NCBI RefSeq assembly: GCF_006539685.1
Contig: NZ_BJNM01000013.1
Coordinates: 1 to 64,000 of the forward strand
DNA length: 64,000 nt
Source: Gluconobacter oxydans
GTDB lineage: Bacteria; Pseudomonadota; Alphaproteobacteria; Acetobacterales; Acetobacteraceae
Direction: 5' to 3'
Below the pieces are notes generated by a model that was not told where the DNA came from, searched no databases, and saw only the letters and a program-made list of their open reading frames with translations. Shown one piece after another: positions 31,423-40,284 of this stretch (positions are counted from its first letter, which is position 1; every line of letters begins with the position of its first letter). Position numbers and translations under genes: made by a program.

Positions 31423-32883
31423 ATGAGCTCTTCCGACATGATCCCCAATGGTGACCAGTCTTCCGACCAGTCTGACGAAGACTTCAACCAGCACGTTCCG
31501 CGGCCGGCCACCGATCCTTTCGCGCCCAATGACATGCCACTGGCGCTGCTTGAGTTTCATTCGCCAACGGCAGGACTGGTCAATCTTCCGGCTACGCCGG
31601 CTGCGCGCTACATTATCCTGCTGATCGGTGGTCTGTTCCTGGCTTGTCTTGCGGTTATGGCCTTTTTTCCGATCAATCGCGTCGTCTCCACACCGGGGCG
31701 GCTGATTTCAACGCAGCCGACCATTGTCGTGCAGCCGCTTGAAACCTCCATCATCCGTTCCATTGATGTCCATGTTGGCGATTTCGTGAAAAAAGGCGAC
31801 GTGCTCGCCCATCTCGATCCGACCATCACTGAGGCTGACATCACGAACATGCATCTGCAGCGTGATGCCTATCAGGCGGAATATGACCGTCTGAAAGCGG
31901 AAGCCGCGGGACAGGACTATCATGTCAATCTGAACGATCCTGCTTCGGTCGAGCAGGGCGCTGCCTTCATGCGCCGCAAGACCGAATATCAGGCGCATGT
32001 CGAGAATTACGCCCAGCAGATCGCCAGTCTTGAAAGCGATATTCAGGGCTACAGGGCCAATGCGGCCATGTATGGCAGCAAGATGCGCGTTGCGTCCGAG
32101 GTCCTGCAGATGCGACAGCGGGAACAGGCCGATCAGGTCGGCTCCCGTCTTTCGACCCTGGGCGCCCAGACGGAGCTGATGGAAGCCGAGCGTGCGGAGA
32201 TCGCTGCCCAGCAGAGCGCCAACTCCGCGGAAAAGAAGCTGGCCGCCATGAAGGCCGAGCGTGACGGATATATCGGGAACTGGCAGGCCAAGATCTATTC
32301 GGACCTGACCGAAGCCGGGCATCATCTGGCTGAATACCGCAGTGCCTATGAAAAGGCGCGTCTTCGTCAGGATCTTGTTCTGTTGCGCGCTCCGGAAGAC
32401 GGTATTGTCCTGACCATCGCACAGGGCTCAGTAGGCTCCGTCCTTCAGTCTGCCGGGCAGTTCATTACCCTCGTTCCCACGGGCTACGGCCTTGAAATGG
32501 AAGCCGTCCTGCGTTCGCAGGATGTAGGTTTCGTTCAGGTCGGTGATCATGCGCTGCTGAAATTCGTAACCTTCCCCTACGATCAGTACGGCGGTGCGGA
32601 GGCAACGGTTCGCGTCATCAGTGCGGATGCTTTCACACCTTCCTCCCAGAACGGCAGTGGCGGTGCAAACGGAAGTGGGGCTGCCGATGATACCACCGCT
32701 TCAGGTGTCTATCGCGTCCGTCTGCGGATCGACCGTTACACCCTGCATGGGCAGCCCTCCTTCTTCCATCCGATGCCGGGCATGTCCCTTACGGCTGATA
32801 TCGATGTCGGAAAACGGACCGTGCTGCAGTATCTGTTCAACAGGATTACGCCGGCACTTACGAATGGTATGAGAGAGCCATAA
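31423..32883 (+). CDS. HlyD family type I secretion adaptor
   Basis: This 486-residue membrane fusion protein has one membrane segment near residues 62-85 (IILLIGGLFLACLAVMAFF), a lipoyl-like half (VVQPLETSIIRSIDVHVGDFVKKGDVLA), a coiled-coil hairpin (about residues 135-310), and a beta-barrel end (RSQDVGFVQVGDHALLKFVTFPYDQYGG). A Gly/Ser/Asn-rich insertion lies near residues 400-425. It pairs with the ABC transporter and needs a TolC-like outer-membrane protein, not present here. Strong GGAAGGAGAG site. Confidence 0.93.
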   Translation: MSSSDMIPNGDQSSDQSDEDFNQHVPRPATDPFAPNDMPLALLEFHSPTAGLVNLPATPAARYIILLIGGLFLACLAVMAFFPINRVVSTPGRLISTQPTIVVQPLETSIIRSIDVHVGDFVKKGDVLAHLDPTITEADITNMHLQRDAYQAEYDRLKAEAAGQDYHVNLNDPASVEQGAAFMRRKTEYQAHVENYAQQIASLESDIQGYRANAAMYGSKMRVASEVLQMRQREQADQVGSRLSTLGAQTELMEAERAEIAAQQSANSAEKKLAAMKAERDGYIGNWQAKIYSDLTEAGHHLAEYRSAYEKARLRQDLVLLRAPEDGIVLTIAQGSVGSVLQSAGQFITLVPTGYGLEMEAVLRSQDVGFVQVGDHALLKFVTFPYDQYGGAEATVRVISADAFTPSSQNGSGGANGSGAADDTTASGVYRVRLRIDRYTLHGQPSFFHPMPGMSLTADIDVGKRTVLQYLFNRITPALTNGMREP

Positions 32884-32915
32884 TAAAAGCACGGAGCGTC
32901 CCCAGAAGCGCTCAA

Positions 32916-32945
32916 AGGAACGCCCGGCGCAGACCGGGCGTTCCT
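32916..32945 (+). terminator. 12-bp perfect hairpin between hlyD-like and Sel1 genes
   Basis: Perfect 12-bp arms (32916-32927 with 32934-32945) and a 6-base loop lie 32 bases after the adaptor stop, with no T run after it. It could be a partial terminator, or a processing or stability element that tunes expression of the downstream genes. Confidence 0.55.
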
Positions 32946-32967
32946 GTATGACAGTTATTCAGGATCT

Positions 32968-34749
32968 GTGTCGCTCATGTCGTTCAAACGTCGCCTTTCC
33001 GCTCTTCTTTCCTCCCGGGGCAAGCTGGAATATGCGATCCATCTCACGGAAACCGGTCAGGCTGTTCAGGGGTTCGCGCTTCTCAGCCGCATCGCCGCCA
33101 CAGGAGACGCGGAGGCCGCGTTCCGGGTCGGGCGCGCCTATCTGGACGGGCTTGGGGTTCCACCCAGTCTCGAAGATGGCGCCCGGTGGATCTATCAGGC
33201 CGCCGAGGCAGGGCATATTGAAGCGGCCTTCGTGCTGGCCACGCTTTATACAGTGGGCCTGCCCGAAGGATTTGAAATCCGCACGGCCAGCGAGGGGCTG
33301 GATCTCTCGCATGTGCCGCAGGCAGGCCCAAGACATCCGGATTTCCATCTTGGTCTGCGCTGGGCCAAAATCGCTGCGGATGCCGGTTCCCCGGATGCAC
33401 AGGCCCTTCTGGGATATATCCTGACCAATGGACCGGAAGACCTGCGCGATCTGACGCAGGCCCGGTCCTGGTACGACCGTTCCGCGGCCGCAGGGTGTTC
33501 GCAGGGCCATCTTGGTGTGGCGCTTTCCATTCTCCATGAGGCCCATTCAGACGAGGACCTGTCTGCCGCCGCCAGGCATCTGACCGCAGCGACGAAAGGC
33601 GGTCTCGGCACGGCTTTCGATATTCTGGGCAGGATGTACGAGTCAGGCTCGGGTGTGCCCCGGGATCTCGGAAAGGCTGCCAGTTATTTCCATCAGGCGG
33701 CGGAACGCAACATCGTAACGGCCCAGGCGCGCTATGGGCTGATGCTGCTGGAAGGAACGGGCACGCCCCGGCATTACGGCCGGGCTGAAACCTGGCTGAA
33801 GCGCGCCGCAGCGAATGGCGATACGCAGTCCGCCGCCCTGCTTGGTGATCTGTGTGCCAATGGCGGCGATCTGCCTCCCAATCTTGTGGAATCCGCCAAA
33901 TGGTACCGTCTGGCGGCCGAGCAGAAACATGCCGGCGCCGCACGGGCCCTCGGGCTGCTCTATCTGACAGGAAATGGTGTCCATCAGGACCCCGATGTCG
34001 CGGCGCACTGGTTCAAGGTCGCGTCGGAAGCGGGAGACGCCCATGCGGATGCGGATTTCGGGAACCTGATTCTCGCCGGAGCGTCCGCAACCCCTGATGA
34101 AAAACAGGCCCTGCATGCCCGTTTCGAAAAAGCCGCCGAAAAAGGCGATCTGGTCGGGGCCTATAATCTGGGTGTGTGCTTTGCCGAAGGCGTGACTGGC
34201 ACGAAGGACGGGCGTGAAGCGGCCCGCTGGATGCAGAAAGCCGCCGATGGTGTCGTCAACGCGCAGTACTGGTATGGCAGGATGCTGCTAGAAGGACGGG
34301 GCGTGCAGCCCGATCCCACACAGGCGCTCTACTGGATGGAAAAGGCCGCCGATGCGGGCATGGCCGAGGCACAGGTCACTGTGGCGGGGCTGCTCGTGGA
34401 CGGGAGCATCAACGGCCGTCAGGATCATGAAAAAGCCCTGACGCTGTACCGGAAGGCCGCCGAGAGCGGCAACGTGGACGCCATGTTCTCGCTGGCCGCG
34501 ATGTATGGCGGCGGCCATGACGTCCCCGAGAACCGCCCGCAGGCGCAGCTGTGGTTCCGCAAGGCCGCCCAGCGAGGAAACGGCCTCGCCCAGATGATGC
34601 TTGGTCGTTATCTCGTGCGCGGACTGGCCGGTGTGACGGACCCGGTGGAAGGTCGCATCTGGCTGGAGCGGGCAAAAGCGCAGAATATCAGGGACGCTGA
34701 AGCGGAACTCGCCCTTCTGGACGAAGCGCAGCCGGACGGCGATGACTGA
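32968..34749 (+). CDS. Sel1-like repeat protein
   Basis: This 593-residue protein consists mainly of about a dozen Sel1-like (SLR) helical repeats, recognisable as A-x-G-x3-A..LG..Y..G.G-type units such as GTAFDILGRMYESGSGVPRDLGKAASYF and AQYWYGRMLLEGRGVQPDPTQALYWM, shown here only as examples. Such proteins act as scaffolds and often partner surface-polysaccharide or secretion machinery. The start may be GTG 32968 or ATG 32977. No signal peptide is evident, so it is probably cytoplasmic. Five bases separate it from the glycosyltransferase gene, so they are cotranscribed. Confidence 0.88.
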   Translation: MSLMSFKRRLSALLSSRGKLEYAIHLTETGQAVQGFALLSRIAATGDAEAAFRVGRAYLDGLGVPPSLEDGARWIYQAAEAGHIEAAFVLATLYTVGLPEGFEIRTASEGLDLSHVPQAGPRHPDFHLGLRWAKIAADAGSPDAQALLGYILTNGPEDLRDLTQARSWYDRSAAAGCSQGHLGVALSILHEAHSDEDLSAAARHLTAATKGGLGTAFDILGRMYESGSGVPRDLGKAASYFHQAAERNIVTAQARYGLMLLEGTGTPRHYGRAETWLKRAAANGDTQSAALLGDLCANGGDLPPNLVESAKWYRLAAEQKHAGAARALGLLYLTGNGVHQDPDVAAHWFKVASEAGDAHADADFGNLILAGASATPDEKQALHARFEKAAEKGDLVGAYNLGVCFAEGVTGTKDGREAARWMQKAADGVVNAQYWYGRMLLEGRGVQPDPTQALYWMEKAADAGMAEAQVTVAGLLVDGSINGRQDHEKALTLYRKAAESGNVDAMFSLAAMYGGGHDVPENRPQAQLWFRKAAQRGNGLAQMMLGRYLVRGLAGVTDPVEGRIWLERAKAQNIRDAEAELALLDEAQPDGDD

Positions 34750-34754
34750 TTTCC

Positions 34755-37700
34755 GTGTCTGCTGATCGTCCTCCCCCCGGTCCGAAGACCCCCGGCGCAG
34801 CGTTTGCCGGGTTCGGGCGGACTGTCAGCGACGAGGACCGCGCCCTGTGGCGTGAGGCCATGAGCCGCAGAGCGCAGGAAGCCTTTGCCCGGGGGCAGGC
34901 CGCCCTTCAGGCCGGAAACACATCGCTTGGCCTGTTCTGGCTGGAGCGGGCCGAACGGATGTCGCGGCATAACCCCAATCTGAAATGGTCCGTCGGGCTG
35001 GCCTGTCTTTCCGCGGGCAGGCTCATGGACTGCCTGGTCCGCATGGAAGATCTGCGTCAGGATTTCGGGCTGCGGGAAGCCGCGTTTCTGGAAGCCGTCT
35101 GTCTGGCGCGGCTGCAGCGCATGGAAGATGCCACAATCCGGATGCAGGCGGCCCTGTCCGCCTTTCATGCGACCCCGGAAACCTATCCTCTGGCGGAACA
35201 GATCGCAGTTTCCGCAGGGCTGCCGGGATGGATGACGGCGTCTAATGCGGGCATCGTCCATATCGGGACGTCCCGCCCAGTCCGTCTGTTTCTTGATGGG
35301 CGGGAAATCGCACAGGGTGCCACGGGCGGCCGGTATGACCTTCCGGAAGGCTGGCGCTCAGCACGGCATCTGGCGGTCCGCGTCGGCCGTCGGCATGTTC
35401 TCGGCAGCCCGCTGGATATCGCCGCCCTGACCCGGTGCGAGTCCTTTGTGGAAGCGGCGGCGGATGGCCTGAGGGGCTGGATCTGGACGCCGGCCGAACC
35501 CGAGCATGTCCCGGTGATCACACTCTGGAACGGCTCCACCCTCCGGGCTGAGGACTTCGCGCAGGATGTGGACAGCGATGTCCCCCTGGCGCGCTACCGG
35601 GTGTTTCACGTTCCGGCCAAAGAGTGCCCCGAACGCGATGAGGGTCCCCTTGAGCTGTGGAACGAAAACGGCCGTCTTCTGACGGGTGCTCCCGTTGATC
35701 CTCTGGTGGGGAAACTGGTTTCGGGGCAGACACGGGGTCTGCCGGCACGGTTACGTCCTGTGAAGATCCAGCCGGGCAGGATGCGTCCGCATCTTCCGCG
35801 CCAGAGCCCAGGCTGTGCGGTCGTGATCCCGGTCTATGCTGACCGGGTCCGGACCATGGCCTGCCTGCGGACCGTTCTTGCGACCTGCCCGGCGGATGTG
35901 CCGGTGATCGTCGTGGATGATGCAACCCCGGAGCCCTCTCTCGCACAGGCGCTTGATCAACTGGCGGAGGACGGACGGATTATCCTCATCCGTCACGACC
36001 GGAACCGGGGTTTTCCGATCTCCGCCAATGACGGAATGCGCGCGGCGGCAGGGCGGGACATCCTGCTTCTCAACAGCGACACGCTCGTCCCCGCAGGCTG
36101 GGTCGAGCGGTTGCGGGCAAGGCTTGCAGGATCGGATGTTGGCACGGTCACGCCACTTTCCAATGATGCGACCATCCTGTCCTACCCGTCCACGGAGCGT
36201 TCCAATCCGGTTCCGTCCCTTGCGGAAATGCGCGCGATGGACCGGCTGTGCCAGAAGAATGGGGCCGTCTCCACGGAGATCGACCTGCCCACTGCCCACG
36301 GGTTCTGCATGGCGATTTCGGCGGAGTGTCTGGCCGAAACGGGTCTCTTCCGTGAAGACCTGTTTGCTCAGGGCTATGGCGAGGAAAATGATTTCTGCCT
36401 CCGTGCGACGGCGCGGGGCTTCCGGCATCTGGCCGCGCCGGAGCTTTACGTCGCCCATGTCGGATCTGCGTCATTCGGAACCGCCCGAAACGCTCTCGGC
36501 GCGCGGAATCTGGACATCCTCAATGCCCTGCACCCCGGCTATCAGGCCCTCGTGGGGCGTTTCATTGCCGCCGATCCCCTGCACGAAACGCGGCGCAGAC
36601 TGGATGCCGCACGACTGCTCCAGCAGGGCGCAGGCCGGCCTGCCATTCTCATGGTCCAGCATGATGCGGGCGGCGGCGTCGGGCGGGTCGTGCGTGAGCG
36701 GTCGGAGGCTTTCGAGGCGGATGGTGTGCTTGCTCTCGCCCTTCGTCCACATGAAAGCGGCTGCCTGCTCGAATATGCCCTTGATGGAAAACGCTTTCCC
36801 AACCTGAAATACCATCTCCCGGATGAACTGCCGTCCCTGCTGGACCTGCTCACTGCCCTGCGTGTCCGGGCTGTGGAGTGGCACCATCTGATCGGTCACG
36901 CCCCCTGCATCCGGACCATGCATGAGGCGCTTGGCGTTCCGTATGACGTCTTCATTCATGATCATGTCTGGTTCTGCCCGCGAATCTCGCTCTGTGACGG
37001 GGCAGGGCGGTACTGCGGCGAACCGGACCCGGCGGGATGTGAACTTTGTGTGGCACGATGGGGAAGCTATCTCGGTGAAGACCTCTCCATTGCCGATCTT
37101 CTGGCCCGCTCCACCCGCGAGTTATCCGGCGCACGCAGGCTCATGGCGCCTTCCGACGATACGGTCCGGCGTATCTGCCGCCATTTCCCCGGTCTGAGTA
37201 TCGAAGCCCTGCCGCTGGAAGACGATGCGGCGCTTCACAAAGACATCATGCCCCATCGTCATGCGACGCGCGGGCAGCCGCTCAGGGTCTGTGTCGTGGG
37301 GGGAATCAGCCGGTGGAAAGGCTATGACGTCCTGCTGGCGCTGGCGACCGAGATCCAGACCCATCGCCTGCCCATTGTGCTGTCTCTGGTGGGCCATACG
37401 CATGACGACGATGCGCTGATTTCACGAGGTGTCCGGGTAACGGGGGAATATCGCGAAGACGAGGTCCAGTCCCTGATCCGTCAGCAGCAGCCGGATGTGG
37501 GACTGATCCCCTCCATCGCGCCCGAAACATGGTGCTACGCCCTGGGGCAGGTCTGGCGCAGCGGGCTGGAAGCGGTCTGCTTTGACCTGGGCGCGCAGGC
37601 CGAACGGGTCAGAAGAAGCGCGACCGGTCTTGCGGTGCCCCTCGGTGTCGCACCCTACCAGCTTGCCATGATTTTGTTGGGGCGATGGGGGGCAGTATGA
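34755..37700 (+). CDS. multidomain glycosyltransferase (TPR-like + GWxW-type module + GT2 + GT4-like)
   Basis: This 981-residue protein starts at GTG. Residues 40-150 are TPR-like helices. A beta-rich module (about 160-330) contains GLRGWIWTPAEPEHVP, similar to a module seen in large bacterial glycan synthases. A GT2 domain (about 350-600) shows AVVIPVYADR, VIVVDDATPEPS, NRGFPISANDG and LLLNSDTLVP. A C-terminal GT4-like domain (about 630-975) shows DAGGGVGRVVRE and VVGGISRWKGYDVL. A Cys-rich insertion (CDGAGRYCGEPDPAGCELC) sits between the Rossmann halves. Two catalytic domains imply that it adds two sugars. The acceptor is unknown. Confidence 0.87.
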   Translation: MSADRPPPGPKTPGAAFAGFGRTVSDEDRALWREAMSRRAQEAFARGQAALQAGNTSLGLFWLERAERMSRHNPNLKWSVGLACLSAGRLMDCLVRMEDLRQDFGLREAAFLEAVCLARLQRMEDATIRMQAALSAFHATPETYPLAEQIAVSAGLPGWMTASNAGIVHIGTSRPVRLFLDGREIAQGATGGRYDLPEGWRSARHLAVRVGRRHVLGSPLDIAALTRCESFVEAAADGLRGWIWTPAEPEHVPVITLWNGSTLRAEDFAQDVDSDVPLARYRVFHVPAKECPERDEGPLELWNENGRLLTGAPVDPLVGKLVSGQTRGLPARLRPVKIQPGRMRPHLPRQSPGCAVVIPVYADRVRTMACLRTVLATCPADVPVIVVDDATPEPSLAQALDQLAEDGRIILIRHDRNRGFPISANDGMRAAAGRDILLLNSDTLVPAGWVERLRARLAGSDVGTVTPLSNDATILSYPSTERSNPVPSLAEMRAMDRLCQKNGAVSTEIDLPTAHGFCMAISAECLAETGLFREDLFAQGYGEENDFCLRATARGFRHLAAPELYVAHVGSASFGTARNALGARNLDILNALHPGYQALVGRFIAADPLHETRRRLDAARLLQQGAGRPAILMVQHDAGGGVGRVVRERSEAFEADGVLALALRPHESGCLLEYALDGKRFPNLKYHLPDELPSLLDLLTALRVRAVEWHHLIGHAPCIRTMHEALGVPYDVFIHDHVWFCPRISLCDGAGRYCGEPDPAGCELCVARWGSYLGEDLSIADLLARSTRELSGARRLMAPSDDTVRRICRHFPGLSIEALPLEDDAALHKDIMPHRHATRGQPLRVCVVGGISRWKGYDVLLALATEIQTHRLPIVLSLVGHTHDDDALISRGVRVTGEYREDEVQSLIRQQQPDVGLIPSIAPETWCYALGQVWRSGLEAVCFDLGAQAERVRRSATGLAVPLGVAPYQLAMILLGRWGAV

Positions 37701-37804
37701 TGACGGGTGATTTACCTTTCTTATCGAAACAGGCCACTATAATGCCGAAAGAGAAGCCGGTATTTATGAAAACTGGTGCAACGCATCGTCGGGCTGCTGC
37801 TTGT

Positions 37805-37851
37805 AACTGTCATGACCACTCGTGACAGTTTATGAAACATGCCAGTATTAT
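37805..37851 (+). promoter_or_regulatory. candidate promoter overlapping an inverted repeat
   Basis: GTGACA (37822-37827) and TATTAT (37846-37851) are spaced by 18 bp, 35 bases before the ATG at 37886. AACTGTCA (37805-37812) and TGACAGTT (37823-37830) form a perfect 8-bp dyad over the -35. The 185-base gap after the glycosyltransferase gene otherwise holds no gene. Confidence 0.55.
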
Positions 37852-37885
37852 TGCCCGCAAGAACGGACGCAATTGGGAGTAGGGA

Positions 37886-38878
37886 ATGTCTAACGCCGCC
37901 GAAGCACCACGACAGAACCGGGTCATCGACCTCAAAGCCGGTGCACACATGATGGTTCTGGATGCAGGTATTTTCTGCATCTTCCATGCTGCCGGCCAGG
38001 CGCCCGCAGGTCCGGCCGGACTGCCGGGAGTCCGGATTTCGCGTGCTCCGGGGACGCCGCCGGGGATCGTGACCGTCAGCACCTTCGAGGAAGATGGCTG
38101 GATCGGTGGTTCGAACGGCGCTGCGCTGGTCCGTGTGATGCGCGGCCCGGCTGCTGTTCTCGTGACCACCTATCAGGAACCGGGCAGCACGCATGCCGCA
38201 CCGCGTCTGCAGGTGGCACAGCTTGCCGGGCCCGTAACCTCGGCTCCCGCACAGCCTGCGCCCCAGCCGGCCGCGGCTCCGGCTCCGGTGGCCGCATCGG
38301 CTGCCGCTGAAATGGCTGAGACCGTTGCGGAAAAGATCTCGAAGGATATTTCCGCCCATATCCAGCGCCGTGGCGATGTCACGAGCGGCATCGGACACTG
38401 GATGGGCGTCCCCGGCAGCCAGAGCTGGATCGAAGGTTTCAGCGTCGCTCCCGAAGAGGGCATCCCGGCGTCGGACATCGAATATCAGGCCGTTCTCGGC
38501 AAGGGCTGGCTGTCTCCGTGGGCTGAAGGTGGCCAGTACTGCGGTTCACGGGGCATGGCGCTCCCGATTCTGGGTCTGCGCGTCCGCCTGAAGGGCAAGT
38601 CCGCCGAGACGCACCGGATCCGTCTGACGGCGACGTTCACGGACGGTACGCGTCTTGGACCCGTGGACGGTTCCGAGGCGCTGGAAGCCGAAAGCCTGGC
38701 GCCGCTGGAAGCCTTCCTGCTGGAAATCCTGCCCGAGGGCGAGGAAACCGCAGCGCCCAAGGCCGCTCCCAAAGCGACCCGCGCCAAAGCCGCAGCGAAG
38801 CCCCGCGCTCCAAAAGCCGCCGCAGCACCGGCCAAGACGGCACCCCCCAGAAAGCGCAAGTCCACCCCGGCATCCTGA
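37886..38878 (+). CDS. hypothetical protein with ChW-like segment and Lys/Ala/Pro tail
   Basis: This 330-residue protein has no signal peptide or membrane helix. The N-terminal part (about 1-115) is beta-rich. An Ala/Pro linker (about 115-145) leads to a middle segment (about 165-265) whose pattern IEYQAVLGKGWLSPWAEGG, then CGSRGMALPILGLRVRL, resembles Clostridial hydrophobic-W (ChW) repeats: I-x-Y, GW, G-x3-G-x2-G and an end in hydrophobic strands. The C-terminal 45 residues are rich in Lys, Ala and Pro. ChW modules are linked to surface attachment or carbohydrate binding. It could be the cargo of the upstream secretion system, but this is inference. AGGGA site before the ATG. Confidence 0.72.
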   Translation: MSNAAEAPRQNRVIDLKAGAHMMVLDAGIFCIFHAAGQAPAGPAGLPGVRISRAPGTPPGIVTVSTFEEDGWIGGSNGAALVRVMRGPAAVLVTTYQEPGSTHAAPRLQVAQLAGPVTSAPAQPAPQPAAAPAPVAASAAAEMAETVAEKISKDISAHIQRRGDVTSGIGHWMGVPGSQSWIEGFSVAPEEGIPASDIEYQAVLGKGWLSPWAEGGQYCGSRGMALPILGLRVRLKGKSAETHRIRLTATFTDGTRLGPVDGSEALEAESLAPLEAFLLEILPEGEETAAPKAAPKATRAKAAAKPRAPKAAAAPAKTAPPRKRKSTPAS

Positions 38879-39015
38879 TCCGTCGCTGATGCCCGACCAA
38901 GTGACCGGCGAGGGAACTTTCCCTCTCCGGTCGTCTTTGAAAACCGCTGTCATCTGCTGTCCTCTCCGTGCGCGAACAGGAAACCGCAGAGGCGTCCTGT
39001 CGCTCCGGAGAAGAC

Positions 39016-40248
39016 GTGCGTTATCTATTCGTCCACCAGAATTTTCCAGGACAGTTCCTGCATTTTGTCCGCCATCTTCTGGCGCAGGGTCATGAGATCG
39101 TCTTCATCTCCGAAGCGAACAGCAATCATATTCCCGGTGTCCGCCGCGCCATTTACCGCGTGCCGCGCCTGCCTTCGATGGAAACCCATCGCAGCCTGAG
39201 GGAATTCGAATACGGCCTGCTCCGTGCCGAAGCCGTCGCAACGGCCGCCCGAACGCTCAAGGGGCTGGGGTATGAGCCTGATATCATCATCGGCCATCAC
39301 GGCTGGGGTGAACTGCTCAATCTGGTCGATGTCTTTCCGGACTGCCCAATTCTCGGATATTTTGAGTTCTTCTATCACGCCGACCAGAACGACGTGGGGT
39401 TCGACCCGGAATTTCCTCCTTCCCCGGAGCTTGCCGCGTCCGTGCGGGTCAAGAACGCGATCAATCTGCAGGCGCTCTGCCTGGCGAACGGGTATGGTCA
39501 GTGCCCCACGCAGTTCCAGCTCGGAACCTATCCTGTCTGGGCGCAGGAAAAGATTTCCCTGTTGCGCGAAGGCGTCAATCTGGAGCTCTGCTCCCCCGAA
39601 CCGCAGGCCAGACGGCGCAACCTTGTCATCAAGGACGTCCGGATCACGCCCAAAACCCCGCTCGTCACCTATGTGGCCCGTGACCTAGAACCCTATCGCG
39701 GCTTCCACGTCGTCATGCGCGCGCTCCCCCGTATTCTTTCCGAACGCAAGGACGCGCATGTCATTCTCGTCGGCGGAGACAGGGTCAGCTATGGCACGCT
39801 ACCGCCGGATGGCGGAAGCTGGCGCGAAGTCATGCTCCGCGAACTGGGAGACAGACTGGATCTCGAGCGCGTGCATTTTGTCGGCAAGGTCGAATATGAC
39901 GATTTCCGCGCCCTTCTGCGGCGTTCGGATGCCCATCTGTATCTGACCTATCCGTTCGTCGCCTCCTGGTCCCTGCGCGAAGCCATGGCCACGGGCTGCC
40001 CGATCATCGGAAGCGACACGGCGCCGGTGCGTGAGTTCATTACGGATGACGTCACGGGCCGGCTGGTGCCGTTTCTGGAGCCCGAAAAGATCGCCGAAGC
40101 CACGCTTGCGCTTCTGGATGATCGCAGGACGGCCCGTCGTCTGGGGCAGGAAGCCCGGCGTTACGCCGAGGCCGAACTCTGTCTGAACGACTATCTGCAG
40201 CGTTACGACGATCTGGTCGACCGGATCACGAAAACGCACCGGTCCTGA
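39016..40248 (+). CDS. glycosyltransferase family 4
   Basis: This 410-residue enzyme begins MRYLFVHQNFPGQ at GTG 39016, directly after GGAG (39007-39010); the longer frame to 38968 is less likely. It has a Rossmann N-terminal domain and a C-terminal donor-binding domain with TYVARDLEPYRGFHVVMRAL, VHFVGKVEYDDFRALLRRSDAHLYLTYPF-type segments and WSLREAMATGCPIIGSDTAPVREF, the GT4 signature. It likely uses a nucleotide sugar to build a surface glycan with the neighbouring enzymes. Substrate unknown. Confidence 0.9.
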   Translation: MRYLFVHQNFPGQFLHFVRHLLAQGHEIVFISEANSNHIPGVRRAIYRVPRLPSMETHRSLREFEYGLLRAEAVATAARTLKGLGYEPDIIIGHHGWGELLNLVDVFPDCPILGYFEFFYHADQNDVGFDPEFPPSPELAASVRVKNAINLQALCLANGYGQCPTQFQLGTYPVWAQEKISLLREGVNLELCSPEPQARRRNLVIKDVRITPKTPLVTYVARDLEPYRGFHVVMRALPRILSERKDAHVILVGGDRVSYGTLPPDGGSWREVMLRELGDRLDLERVHFVGKVEYDDFRALLRRSDAHLYLTYPFVASWSLREAMATGCPIIGSDTAPVREFITDDVTGRLVPFLEPEKIAEATLALLDDRRTARRLGQEARRYAEAELCLNDYLQRYDDLVDRITKTHRS

Positions 40249-40284
40249 AAGAGGACACAGGAGGGTTCAGACCCTTCTGTCGCC

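Noticed and set aside
37738-37743. TATAAT as a promoter for the ChW-like gene
   Set aside because: No -35 element lies at a proper distance; the site at 37822-37851 is better.
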